Assembly: GCF_033095865.1 (NCBI RefSeq)
Contig: NZ_AP019365.1
Span: forward strand, 4,313,501 to 4,377,500
Reading direction: 5' to 3'
Length of the DNA: 64,000 bases
Origin: Pseudomonas sp. KU43P
GTDB lineage: Bacteria > Pseudomonadota > Gammaproteobacteria > Pseudomonadales > Pseudomonadaceae
Part shown: positions 19,117 to 27,454 of the stretch, piece by piece
How the letters are laid out: the number at the start of each line of letters is the position of its first letter
Numbering within the stretch: the stretch's first letter is position 1
The notes under the pieces: generated by a model
What the model saw: only the letters and a program-made list of their open reading frames with translations
Database searches by the model: none
What the model was told of the DNA's origin: nothing
Program-made: the position numbers and the translations under genes

Positions 19117-21255
19117 ATGCCCCTGCCCCACCCCCGCCTGCCCCTGAGCCTGCTCAGCCTGGGCCTGGCCTTGCAGTGCCCGCATGCTACGGCCGAAGAC
19201 AGTGTCATCCTGGCCCCCGTGCAGGTTTCCGATACCTACGGTGATGAGGGCTACCAGACGCGGGAAGCGTCGGTGGGCGGGTTCCAGGCCGCACCGCTGC
19301 TCGACACGCCTGCGGCGGTCAGCGTATTCAACCAGCAGCTGATCGAAGACCGCCAGGTGCGCCTGCTCAGCCAGGTTTTGCAAAGCGATGCCTCGGTCGG
19401 CGAAAGCTACGCACCTATCGGCTACTACGAAAACTTCAACGTGCGTGGTTTCGAGCTCAACGCTGCCAGCAGCTATCGCATCAATGGCCAGACCATCGCG
19501 GGCGAGCAGAACGTGGCGCTGGAAAACAAGCAGCAGGTGGAACTGCTCAAGGGTTTGTCCGGGCTGCAAAGCGGTGTATCGGAGCCCGGCGGGTTGATCA
19601 ACTACGTGACCAAGCGCGCCGCGGATGTGCGCAGCGTGACGGTCTCGACCAATGAACAGGGTGAACGCTACCTGGCCACCGACCTCGGTGGCTGGTTCGG
19701 CAGCGAGCGCCAGTTCGGCCTGCGCGCCAACCTCGCCCATGAGGACATCCGTTCCTATGTCGACCACGCCGACGGCAAGCGTGACTTCGCTTCGCTGGCG
19801 TTCGACTGGCAGATCAACCCGGATGCCACCCTGCAGCTCGATGCCGAATATCAGCACCGCGAGCAACGCTCGGTGCCTGGCTATCAACTGCTTGGTGGCA
19901 CTGCCCTGCCCCACGGCGTCGACCCGGAAGATCGCCTGGCCTACCAGCAGTGGGCAAAGCCTGTGCAAAGCGATTCGCTGAACCTGGGCGGGCGCTTCGA
20001 GTACCGCTTCAACGATGCCTGGACCGGCACCTTGAGCGGCTCGCGCAGCAAGGTGGTTATCGATGACTACAGCGCCTTTGCCTGGGGCAGCGAAGGCGGT
20101 TGGCAGTCCCACTTCAGCCCGGATGGCGACTACGACATCTACGATTTCCGCAGCCCCGACGACACACGCCGCATCGATGAAGCCCAGGCCATGCTCAACG
20201 GCCGGTTCGACGCATTCGGCGTCGGCCATGAGCTGACCCTGGGCAGCAGCGCGCAACGCCGCACCCTCGACCAACGCCCCTACTACAACGAGCTGGTCGG
20301 CAGCGGCAACATCTACACCGGTGCGCCGGCAGTGCCACCTTCCGACAAACCGACAGGCGCCAGCGAACGCCGCCTCGACAGCCGCCAGTATGGGCTGTTC
20401 ATCAGTGACCGCATCACCTTCAGCGAGCAGTGGCAGACCGTGCTCGGTGCCCGCGAAGTGCGCCTGGACGAAAAGACCTGGGACGAGAATGGCGTCGCCG
20501 GGCGACATACCCGGCAATACCAGTTGCTGCCCAATGCCGCGCTGATCTACAAGCCGCGGCCCGATACCACGCTGTATGCCAGCTATGCCAAGGGATTATC
20601 GGCAGGCGGCACCGCGCCCTGGTTTGCCAGCAATGCGGCAGAAATTCTCGCGCCCACCCTCTCCCACCAATTGGAGGTGGGGATCAAGCGCGATTGGCAG
20701 GCGATGAGCGTCAGTGCCGCCTTGTTCCAGATTCGCCAGGCATACCAGTACGCACGGCCGGAAGGTGACGGCAGCTTTACCTACGTGCAGCAGGGCCAGC
20801 AGAAGAATATCGGCCTGGAGCTGGGTGCCCTTGGTTGGGTGACCTCGAACCTGCAGCTCCAGGCCAGCGTCGCAGCGATACGTGCCCGCGTCGAGAACAG
20901 CGACACCGGTGCCTACGAAGGCCATCAGGCGATCAACGTGCCGAACCTGCGCGCCGCCTTGCAGGCCGACTACAGCTTGCCAGTGCCAGGCCTGGCGTTG
21001 CTTGGCGGCGCACGTTACAGCGCCAGCAAGTACGCAAGCCAGGCGGGCAATGTCGAGGTCGGTGGCTATACCGTATTCGATGTCGGCAGCCGATATCGCA
21101 CGCGCATCGGGGGTTGCGACACTGTGTTGCGGCTAACGGTGGATAACGTGTTCGACAAGCGTTACTGGCGGGATGTGGGGGATTACCTGGGCGACAACTA
21201 CCTGTTCCAGGGGGCGCCGCGCACGGCACGTTTGTCGGCTTCGGTTTCGTTCTGA
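19117..21255 (+). CDS. TonB-dependent siderophore receptor
   Basis: A 712-residue outer-membrane receptor. A signal peptide (about residues 1-26, ending '...PHATA') is followed by a plug domain ('TPAAVSVFNQQLIEDRQ' to about 160) and a 22-stranded barrel ending in the typical Phe ('RLSASVSF'). It belongs to the ferrichrome/pyoverdine-like siderophore receptor group. It lacks the extra N-terminal signalling domain of receptors that work with sigma regulators. No sigma factor, ABC transporter or siderophore genes lie nearby, so the ligand is open. Confidence 0.9.
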   Translation: MPLPHPRLPLSLLSLGLALQCPHATAEDSVILAPVQVSDTYGDEGYQTREASVGGFQAAPLLDTPAAVSVFNQQLIEDRQVRLLSQVLQSDASVGESYAPIGYYENFNVRGFELNAASSYRINGQTIAGEQNVALENKQQVELLKGLSGLQSGVSEPGGLINYVTKRAADVRSVTVSTNEQGERYLATDLGGWFGSERQFGLRANLAHEDIRSYVDHADGKRDFASLAFDWQINPDATLQLDAEYQHREQRSVPGYQLLGGTALPHGVDPEDRLAYQQWAKPVQSDSLNLGGRFEYRFNDAWTGTLSGSRSKVVIDDYSAFAWGSEGGWQSHFSPDGDYDIYDFRSPDDTRRIDEAQAMLNGRFDAFGVGHELTLGSSAQRRTLDQRPYYNELVGSGNIYTGAPAVPPSDKPTGASERRLDSRQYGLFISDRITFSEQWQTVLGAREVRLDEKTWDENGVAGRHTRQYQLLPNAALIYKPRPDTTLYASYAKGLSAGGTAPWFASNAAEILAPTLSHQLEVGIKRDWQAMSVSAALFQIRQAYQYARPEGDGSFTYVQQGQQKNIGLELGALGWVTSNLQLQASVAAIRARVENSDTGAYEGHQAINVPNLRAALQADYSLPVPGLALLGGARYSASKYASQAGNVEVGGYTVFDVGSRYRTRIGGCDTVLRLTVDNVFDKRYWRDVGDYLGDNYLFQGAPRTARLSASVSF

Positions 21256-21262
21256 GATTTTT

Positions 21263-21290
21263 AGGGGCCGCTTTGCGGCCCTTTCGCGGC
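21263..21290 (+). terminator. Terminator of the TonB receptor gene
   Basis: The stem GGGCCG/CGGCCC with loop CTTTG is followed by TTTC, 9 bases past the stop codon. Confidence 0.75.
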
Positions 21291-21306
21291 ACAGGGCCCA
21301 GAATGC

Positions 21307-21340
21307 AAAAAGCCCCCGAACTCTTCAGCTCGGGGGCTCT
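21307..21340 (-). terminator. Terminator of tRNA-Ser
   Basis: Read on the minus strand, AGCCCCCGA pairs with TCGGGGGCT and is followed by TTTTTGCATT. It lies 10 bases beyond the CCA end of the tRNA. Confidence 0.85.
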
Positions 21341-21350
21341 TCGCAGAATG

Positions 21351-21440
21351 TGGCGGTGAAGAAGGGATTTGAACCCTTGATACGATTTCTCGTATACACA
21401 CTTTCCAGGCGTGCTCCTTCGACCACTCGGACACTTCACC
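21351..21440 (-). tRNA. tRNA-Ser (anticodon GGA)
   Basis: On the minus strand the 90 bases begin GGTGAAG and end in the pairing CTTCACC, then GCCA, so CCA is encoded. The anticodon loop reads CTGGAAA, giving GGA (codons UCC/UCU). The long variable arm (TACGAGAAATCGTA) identifies a class II serine tRNA, and GGTTCAAATCC forms the T loop. A promoter and a terminator flank it, so it is a single-gene unit. Confidence 0.97.
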
Positions 21441-21477
21441 GTTTCTCTTCAAGGCTTTCACCCTGTCGAGGCGCGCT

Positions 21478-21506
21478 AATTTAGTGGAAGCGCTTTTCTT
21501 TGGCAA
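21478..21506 (-). promoter_or_regulatory. Promoter of tRNA-Ser
   Basis: On the minus strand TTGCCA and TAAATT are separated by exactly 17 bases, and a GC-rich discriminator (AGCGCGCC) follows. This is a good sigma-70 stable-RNA promoter about 40 bases upstream of the tRNA. Confidence 0.72.
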
Positions 21507-21729
21507 GCATTTTTTTCAAATTTTTCATGCATTTAAGCCCATCCACTGAAAAACCCAGGCTGCCAGGGCAATGCTGCCAATCTCGCCTGCGCTTTTACGG
21601 CCCGGGATCGCTCTGCCCCGGTGCGGCAAGGCGTGGCGCCTGCCCGCTGACTGGCCGGTCAGTCTTGCTGCTTTACCTGATCCCCGCCGCTGGGTAACGT
21701 CGTCGCCACGCCACCTAAAGGACTCTGTC

Positions 21730-22419
21730 ATGAGCGAGCTGATTACTTACCACGCCGAAGACGGCATCGCCACCCTGACCCTGAACAACGGCAAGGTCAA
21801 CGCGATTTCTCCCGATGTCATCGCTGCATTCAATGCCGCACTGGACCGTGCTACCCAGGAACGCGCGGTGGTGATCATCACCGGCCAGCCGGGGATCCTC
21901 TCGGGCGGCTACGACCTCAAGGTGATGACCTCGGGCCCGCAGCAAGCGGTCGGCCTGGTCACCGCCGGTTCCACCCTGGCCCGTCGCCTGCTGGCGCACC
22001 CGTTCCCGGTGATCGTGGCCTGCCCTGGCCATGCGGTGGCCAAAGGGGCTTTCCTGCTGCTGTCGGCCGACTACCGCATCGGCGTCGAAGGCCCCTACAA
22101 GATCGGCCTGAACGAAGTGCAGATCGGCATGACCATGCACCACGCCGGCATCGAACTGGCACGCGACCGCCTGCGCCGCTCGGCCTTCCACCGCTCGGTG
22201 ATCAATGCCGAGATGTTCGACCCCAAAGATGCGCTGGATGCCGGATTCCTGGACAAGGTAGTGCCGGCCGAACAGCTGCTGGAAACAGCCTTGGCTACGG
22301 CGCGTGAGCTGAAGAAGCTGAACATGCTGGCGCACAAGAACACCAAGCTGAAAGTGCGCAAGGGGCTGCTCGATGCCCTGGATGAAGCGATCGTGCTGGA
22401 TCAGGGGCATATGGGCTGA
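21730..22419 (+). CDS. Crotonase-fold protein (enoyl-CoA hydratase/isomerase family)
   Basis: A 229-residue crotonase-superfamily protein. 'TLTLNNGKVNAISPDVIAAFN' is the N-terminal signature, and 'ILSGGYDLKVM' and 'GHAVAKGAFLLLSADYRIG' form the oxyanion hole region. The usual catalytic Glu pair is not obvious in the second segment, where 'NEVQIGMTMHHAGIELAR' stands in place of 'PEVxLGxxP', so the reaction may differ from hydration. It starts at ATG 21730; no clear acyl-CoA partner genes are beside it. Confidence 0.85.
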   Translation: MSELITYHAEDGIATLTLNNGKVNAISPDVIAAFNAALDRATQERAVVIITGQPGILSGGYDLKVMTSGPQQAVGLVTAGSTLARRLLAHPFPVIVACPGHAVAKGAFLLLSADYRIGVEGPYKIGLNEVQIGMTMHHAGIELARDRLRRSAFHRSVINAEMFDPKDALDAGFLDKVVPAEQLLETALATARELKKLNMLAHKNTKLKVRKGLLDALDEAIVLDQGHMG

Positions 22420-22427
22420 CCTGCTGT

Positions 22428-22457
22428 GCCCTATCGCCGGCTCGCCAGCGATAGGGC
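22428..22457. repeat. Short REP-like hairpin
   Basis: GCCCTATCGCCGG and CCAGCGATAGGGC pair with almost no loop, like two truncated REP units joined. It sits 8 bases past the crotonase gene stop and could end transcription. Confidence 0.6.
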
Positions 22458-22539
22458 CATTACAGAACACACACCAAGGTTTGCCCCAACCAGTGCACAG
22501 CCGTACACTGCGCCGCGACTGTCTGGTGTGAGTTGTACA

Positions 22540-23259
22540 ATGCTCTACTCCCTTCGCATGCTCCTGCTGGCGCTGCACTTTCTCCTCGTCGGTGTGATCG
22601 GCCTGCTGATCGGCCTGCTGCGCCCCTTCAACCGCGACAACAGCCGCGTATTCGCCCGCCTGTACAGCATCCCGGCCACCTGGCTGATGCGCATCAAGGT
22701 CAAGACCGAAGTCGGCCCGCTGTGGGACCAGCCGCCAGGCTGCGTGATCATCGCCAATCACCAATCCAACTTCGACCTGTTCATCCTGGGCCACGTGGTG
22801 CCACAACGCACCGTCGCCATCGGCAAGAAGAGCCTGGGCTGGATTCCGCTGTTCGGCCAACTGTTCTGGCTCGGCGGTAACGTGCTGATCGACCGCAGCA
22901 ATGCCTACCAAGCACGCAAGGCCATGCAGGTGACTACCCGCATCCTGCGTGACGACACCTCGATCTGGATCTTCCCGGAGGGCACGCGCAACCCTCGGGA
23001 ACAGTTGCTGGCCTTCAAGAAAGGTGCTTTCCACATGGCCATCGAGGCCGGCGTGCCGATCGTGCCGGTGTGCGTCAGCCGCTATACCCGGCGCCTTGGC
23101 CTCAATAGCTGGCGCAAGCGCACGGTGATCGTGCGTTCGCTGCCGCCAATTGCCACTGCCGGGCTCAACCAGCAGGACCTGCCGGCGCTGATCGATCAGT
23201 GCCGCACGCAGATGCAGCAGTGCATCGACCGCATGGAAGGTGAACTGCCTCACCACTAG
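22540..23259 (+). CDS. plsC: 1-acyl-sn-glycerol-3-phosphate acyltransferase
   Basis: A 239-residue membrane-bound acyltransferase that makes phosphatidic acid. A hydrophobic N-terminus (residues 4-30) anchors it. The catalytic 'NHQSNFD' (HX4D) is at about residues 72-78, 'FGQLFWLGGNVLIDR' the second block, and 'FPEGTRNPRE' the substrate-binding block. ATG 22540 is used. Pseudomonads usually have more than one PlsC-type enzyme, so which isozyme this is cannot be said. Confidence 0.9.
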   Translation: MLYSLRMLLLALHFLLVGVIGLLIGLLRPFNRDNSRVFARLYSIPATWLMRIKVKTEVGPLWDQPPGCVIIANHQSNFDLFILGHVVPQRTVAIGKKSLGWIPLFGQLFWLGGNVLIDRSNAYQARKAMQVTTRILRDDTSIWIFPEGTRNPREQLLAFKKGAFHMAIEAGVPIVPVCVSRYTRRLGLNSWRKRTVIVRSLPPIATAGLNQQDLPALIDQCRTQMQQCIDRMEGELPHH

Positions 23260-23322
23260 GTTGCCTTACAGACCACTACAGCCCAAGCTGTAACCCGTGT
23301 GCAACCGAACAAGTGGATCACC

Positions 23323-24294
23323 ATGGGTCGAGTCGTGGCATCGGCGGTGTACGCCGCCGGCAGGAAGGTCACCAACATCAGCATCGACGAAGGCAGCGAA
23401 TGGGCACGCAAGCCGGGGCATTTCGTCTGGATAGGCCTGGAAGAACCCAACGCCGAAGAGCTGGCCAACCTGCAGCGGCAGTTCGGCCTGCACGAACTGG
23501 CCATCGAGGACGCGCTGGAAAAGCACAGCCGGCCCAAGCTGGAAACCTTCGGCGATGCACTGTTCATCGTCACCTATTCGCCAGTGCGCCATGAAGGCAA
23601 GCTGGAGTTCATCGAAACCCACATCTTTGCCGGCAACGGCTACATCATCACCTGCCGAAACGGCCACTCGAAATCCTATGCCCTGGTGCGCCAGCGCTGC
23701 GAAGCGCGGCCGCTGCTGCTGGAGCATGGCGAGGATTTCGTGCTGTATGCCCTGCTCGACTTCGTTACCGAGAACTACCAGCCCGTCAGCGAGGCGATCC
23801 ATGGCGAAATCGAGGAGCTGGAGCAAAGCGTGCTGGGCGGCTCACTGCAGGAAGAAGACATTCGCCGTCTGCACGGTCTGCGCCGCGACCTCCTGCGGCT
23901 GCGGCGCTACGTGGCGCCGATGGTGGAAGTGAGCGAGGAACTGCAGCGGCTGAGTTTCCCGTTCATCGACAAGAACATGCGCCCGTACTTTCGTGATGTG
24001 CAGATCCATGTCACGCGGCAGATGGAAGACCTGGCCGGGATTCGCGACATCGCCAGCCAGACCATCGAGATCGGCATGCTGCTGGAGTCGTCGCGGCAAA
24101 GCATCGTGCAGCGCAAGTTCGCGGCTTGGGCGGCGATCCTGGCATTCCCTACGGCGATTGCCGGGATTTACGGGATGAACTTCCAGAACATGCCAGAGCT
24201 GGGCTGGCATTACGGGTATTTCGGGGTGCTTGGGGTGATCGGGCTGGGGTGTGCGGGGCTTTTTGCCAGTTTCAAGAAATCTGGGTGGCTGTAA
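23323..24294 (+). CDS. corA: CorA-family magnesium/cobalt transporter
   Basis: A 323-residue inner-membrane CorA channel for Mg2+ and Co2+. A long cytosolic domain is followed by two C-terminal membrane helices; the signature 'YGMNFQNMPE' follows the first. The C-terminus 'FKKSGWL' is typical of the family. I used ATG 23323 (MGRVVASAVYA); a GTG 24 bases upstream is in frame. It lies 63 bases after plsC. Confidence 0.93.
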   Translation: MGRVVASAVYAAGRKVTNISIDEGSEWARKPGHFVWIGLEEPNAEELANLQRQFGLHELAIEDALEKHSRPKLETFGDALFIVTYSPVRHEGKLEFIETHIFAGNGYIITCRNGHSKSYALVRQRCEARPLLLEHGEDFVLYALLDFVTENYQPVSEAIHGEIEELEQSVLGGSLQEEDIRRLHGLRRDLLRLRRYVAPMVEVSEELQRLSFPFIDKNMRPYFRDVQIHVTRQMEDLAGIRDIASQTIEIGMLLESSRQSIVQRKFAAWAAILAFPTAIAGIYGMNFQNMPELGWHYGYFGVLGVIGLGCAGLFASFKKSGWL

Positions 24295-24371
24295 AGGCCT
24301 CATCGCCGGCAAGCCGGCTCCCACAGGGTTCGGTGCGGTACCTGTGGCAGCCGGCTTGCCGGCGATTGGGC
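24295..24371. repeat. REP inverted pair 6
   Basis: GGCCTCATCGCCGGCAAGCCGGCTCCCACAGG and CCTGTGGCAGCCGGCTTGCCGGCGATTGGGC, in the space between convergent corA and the amidotransferase pseudogene. Confidence 0.88.
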
Positions 24372-24380
24372 TGCATATGA

Positions 24381-25114
24381 TCAGGCCGCGCTGTCCTTGG
24401 CCTTGCCCGACTGCTGGACGAAACGCATCATCCACTCCCCTACCAAGTCACCCTGGTGCTCGGTAGCCAGGCTCGCCACCGCCTTGTGGTACACCTCGTC
24501 ACCCAGGTAATCCTGACGCGCATCGAGCAGCGCCCGCGAATAGTCGTGAACGAACTCAGGGTGACCCTGGAAGCACAGCACCTGGTCGCGAATGTGATAA
24601 GCCGCGTTCGGGCAGAAATCGCTCGAAGCGATCACCGTGGCGCCCTCTGGCAGTTCGGTCACCTGGTCCTGGTGGCTGATCAGCAAGGTCAGCTCGGACA
24701 CTTCCGGATCCATCCACGGCGCATGGGCCGCCAGCGAATAACGGTGAATGCCCACGCCCCAACCTTTGTCGGCACGCTCGGCCTTGCCACCCAGGGTCAG
24801 GGCCAGCAACTGGTGGCCGAAGCACACGCCCAGCAGCTTCTCGCCACGCCCGTACAGCTTGAGCAGGTACGCCTTCAGCGTCTGGATCCACGGATCGTCG
24901 CCGAACGAGTCAGCCTTGCTGCCGGTCACCAGGTAGGCATCGAAGCGTTCGCCGTCGGGGGGTAGTCGCCGTTCATCACGTTGTACACACAAAACTCGGC
25001 TGCGATCGGCTGCCGCGAGAAGAGCTGCTCGAACATCCTTCCGTAGCCCTGGTACTGCGCGGTCAACTCCGGTCGCAGGACATCGGTTTCAAGGATGCAG
25101 ATGCGTAACGACAT
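24381..25114 (-). pseudogene. Class I glutamine amidotransferase, disrupted by one-base frameshift
   Basis: Two overlapping frames together make one GATase of about 240 residues. The first part (from ATG 25114) runs 'MSLRICILETDVLRPEL...NGDYPP'; the second resumes at 'DGERFDAYLVTGSKADSF' and holds the nucleophile Cys in 'GVCFGHQLLALTLGGK' and the His of 'FQGHPEF'. The break falls in a run of six C on the minus strand (near 24957-24962) where seven would restore the frame. It may be a true frameshift, a slippage-prone switch or a sequence error. Homologues act as free GATases, for example gamma-glutamyl hydrolases of polyamine catabolism. Confidence 0.75.
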
Positions 25115-25478
25115 AGGGATAGTCCTGAACGACATGGGTGGGAATCTGGTGTAAAGACTGACGCGAAAGGCACGTACAAGCAAGTAGGCTGCACTGACGA
25201 ACGGTCACATTTTGTCGGACTGTCGATGGCAGTTTCGCGGGCGTCTAGTCAGGACGTGCCAGCGAAATGGCCAATGGCCTCATAGCACGACGCGATTTTA
25301 ATTCGAACTAATAGAACAAAGGGTTCTGAAACAGGGATGACGCAGCCCCTACTGTTGGTTGTATATCGATTTCAAAGAGGCATGCAGTATCGGCGTGCAT
25401 CACGCCACTGTGATCGACCCGAAGCGCGACAGGGAAGCCAACGGGTATTCAGGAATAACAACAAGAAGGCGGTCCGCC
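25115..25478. other. Gene-free stretch
   Basis: About 360 bases between the amidotransferase start and a candidate 31-codon frame. It is AT-richer than its surroundings from 25290 to 25330 (TTTTAATTCGAACTAATAGAAC). I see no gene or clear RNA here. The promoter of the minus-strand amidotransferase should be at its left end. Confidence 0.4.
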
Positions 25479-25574
25479 ATGTTCAGACAATCGAAACTTC
25501 GCCAAGCTGGGCTCATTCTGTTCGCCACTACGCTGCTGCTGATTCTGCCGAACCTTACACGCTTGTTCGGATGA
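25479..25574 (+). CDS. Candidate 31-residue membrane peptide
   Basis: A short frame coding for a basic N-terminus (MFRQSKLRQAG) and a single hydrophobic helix (residues 11-24, 'LILFATTLLLILP'), ending 'NLTRLFG'. GAAGG lies about 10 bases before the ATG. It has the form of small inner-membrane peptides, but I do not recognise a family. Call it provisional. Confidence 0.4.
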   Translation: MFRQSKLRQAGLILFATTLLLILPNLTRLFG

Positions 25575-25640
25575 CGGTGGCTGTGGCCTTCTCAGGCAAT
25601 GCACAGGTAACCTGCCGGCCTTGATGGTCGGAGATTGCCC

Positions 25641-26441
25641 ATGCACCGTTGCCTTGCCCTGCTTGCCTTGCTATCGAGCCTGCCGCTGTCGGCGGCGCAG
25701 CTGCACCTGGAACTGGGTGGCGCGCCACGCCAGCTGGACAGTACCGAATTGATGAGCCTGCCGCAGGCCCGCGAAATCAGCATCGACCAAGACGTTTCCT
25801 ACAAGCGACCCATGCGCTATCGCGCGGTGCCACTTGCAACGCTGTTGCCGGGCATTGGTGCCGATGACCACCTGCAGGCCGTGGCACTGGATGGCTTCGC
25901 CGCCGAGATGCCCGCCGCACCGCTACTGCAGAACGGCCCGGCACGCGCCTGGCTGGCAGTCGAAGACTCGGCCAAACCGTGGCCCCCGCTGGGCGATGGC
26001 AAACCCAGTGCCGGGCCGTTCTACCTGGTGTGGACCGACCCTCAGGCAAGCGGCATCCGCCCAGAGCAGTGGCCGTTCCAGATCACCACGATCCGCCGTC
26101 TGGCCCCTGTCGAACAACGCTTCCCGGCATTGCTGCCAGACCCGAAGCTGCCGACTGGCGACCGTGTGCGCCAGGGTTTTGCCTTGTTCCAGCAGAACTG
26201 CCTGGCCTGCCACCGGCTCAATGGCGCGGGCGATGCGCAGTTCGGGCCGGACTTGAATGTGCCGCACAACCCGACCGAATACTTCCAGCCGGCGTTCCTG
26301 CGCCAGTACATTCGCGACCCGCAGAGCTTGCGGCGGTGGCCACAGGCGCGGATGCCGGGCTTTGCCGAAAGCGTGTTGAGCGAGCAGGAGCTGGATGCCT
26401 TGTTGGCTTATCTGGGGCATATGGCCAAGCGCAAGCCTTGA
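25641..26441 (+). CDS. Exported c-type cytochrome with SUOX-like N-terminal domain
   Basis: A 266-residue periplasmic protein with a signal peptide (residues 1-18, ending '...LPLSAA'). Residues 20-150 look like the molybdopterin-oxidoreductase (SUOX) fold used without cofactor ('YRAVPLATLLPGIG', 'GPFYLVW'). A cytochrome c domain follows, with haem site 'CLACH' at about residue 192 and a distal Met in 'RMPGF'. It probably passes electrons in the periplasm; its partner is unknown. ATG 25641 has GGAG upstream. Confidence 0.82.
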   Translation: MHRCLALLALLSSLPLSAAQLHLELGGAPRQLDSTELMSLPQAREISIDQDVSYKRPMRYRAVPLATLLPGIGADDHLQAVALDGFAAEMPAAPLLQNGPARAWLAVEDSAKPWPPLGDGKPSAGPFYLVWTDPQASGIRPEQWPFQITTIRRLAPVEQRFPALLPDPKLPTGDRVRQGFALFQQNCLACHRLNGAGDAQFGPDLNVPHNPTEYFQPAFLRQYIRDPQSLRRWPQARMPGFAESVLSEQELDALLAYLGHMAKRKP

Positions 26442-26442
26442 G

Positions 26443-26534
26443 GGCGAATCGCCGGCAAGCCGGCTCCCATAAGTGCCGCGCAGTTCTTGAGTGCTGCGCA
26501 GTACCTGTGGGAGCCGGCTTGCCGGCGATTGGGC
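26443..26534. repeat. REP inverted pair 7
   Basis: GGGCGAATCGCCGGCAAGCC and its inverse (ending GCGATTGGGC), between the convergent cytochrome and RraB-like genes. Confidence 0.87.
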
Positions 26535-26558
26535 TGCAGAGCAGCCCCTTTTGGGTAT

Positions 26559-26891
26559 TCAGGCAATCGGCCGTTCGTGCTTGACGCCCCACCCTTCGAC
26601 CTCTCCGCCGTAAGGTGAAACAACCTGCTCGAACGCTTCCTCGAAGTCACCGATGCCGCCGTAAGTGGCATACATGACCTTGCTCAGCTCCAGGTGCCAC
26701 ACGCCATCATCCCGTTCGTGGACCTGGGCATTGAGCGATTCGCCACGAAACTGCCCAGCCGCCCGGCGCGCATTGGCTTCGTCGGCAAATACCGCGTAGA
26801 ACTCGATGGGATGGATACGGGTGAAGTCGAAACCGCCAGCTTTCATCTGGCGCAGGACATTGCTGCTGATATCGTCGTTCTGGCTGCTCAT
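26559..26891 (-). CDS. RraB-family (ribonuclease E inhibitor) protein
   Basis: A 110-residue acidic protein of the RraB domain family. E. coli RraB binds RNase E and alters its RNA targets. Here 'FYAVFADEANARRAAGQF' and 'VWHLELSKVMYATYGGIGDFEEAF' match the domain. It is shorter and more divergent than E. coli RraB, so RNase E binding is unproven. ATG 26891 has AGGA upstream. Confidence 0.78.
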   Translation of the reverse strand: MSSQNDDISSNVLRQMKAGGFDFTRIHPIEFYAVFADEANARRAAGQFRGESLNAQVHERDDGVWHLELSKVMYATYGGIGDFEEAFEQVVSPYGGEVEGWGVKHERPIA

Positions 26892-27065
26892 GAATCGTCC
26901 TCCCGAATAAAGCGATGGATAGACTTTCCGTGCACTACGCACCTGCCGAAACGACCGGCAGATCGAGCTGATGCAAGACGCGAACCGAATGGGTGTGGCC
27001 CCGCAGAAAAGGCCGACACCTCCCACCAGCGTAGTGCCTGCATGGGCACCACGCCAACCTGTGGG

Positions 27066-27302
27066 TCAGGAAGCTGCTTTGATACTGGTGATGATCACGC
27101 CGTTCTGCTCCTTGAGCCAGCGTGCAGTAGGGGATGGGGCGCGGTCCTGGAAGTCGTTGAGGTCCAGCTCATCCATGACCGGAAACAGATGCGAACGAAT
27201 GGCGCGGGCCGCTTCTTCCTCGCTGGGGCACTGTTCACCGTGCATCAGCAGTGTGGTCGGCTCGCCTTTCTGGTCGGCAAAGATGACTTCCCACTCTTTC
27301 AT
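27066..27302 (-). CDS. Hypothetical small protein
   Basis: A 78-residue soluble protein that I do not recognise, beginning 'MKEWEVIFADQKGEPTTLLMHGEQCPSEEE'-like with no membrane segment. GAGG lies eight bases upstream of ATG 27302. It runs in the same direction as the RraB-like gene, 174 bases away, so co-transcription is possible. Confidence 0.65.
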   Translation of the reverse strand: MKEWEVIFADQKGEPTTLLMHGEQCPSEEEAARAIRSHLFPVMDELDLNDFQDRAPSPTARWLKEQNGVIITSIKAAS

Positions 27303-27394
27303 CGAATAGCCCTCAAGCGGAGAACATCGGGGGTGATGCCTGTAATAGCTTGACCGTGGGCCAGGGGGTTTGTTCAGTCAGTTGCATTCAGGGG

Positions 27395-27448
27395 TGGCCC
27401 CATCGCCGTCAAGCCTGCTCCCACAGGGAGCCGACTTGCCGGCGATGG
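27395..27448. repeat. Compact REP inverted pair 8
   Basis: GGCCCCATCGCCGTCAAGCCTGCTCCCACAGG directly joined to GAGCCGACTTGCCGGCGATGG; more diverged than most, 3' of the phosphotransferase gene. Confidence 0.75.
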
Positions 27449-27454
27449 ATTCAC

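Noticed and set aside
21351..21440. tRNA-Ser as an integration site for a mobile element
   Set aside because: There is no integrase gene nearby, and I see no second copy of the tRNA 3' end.
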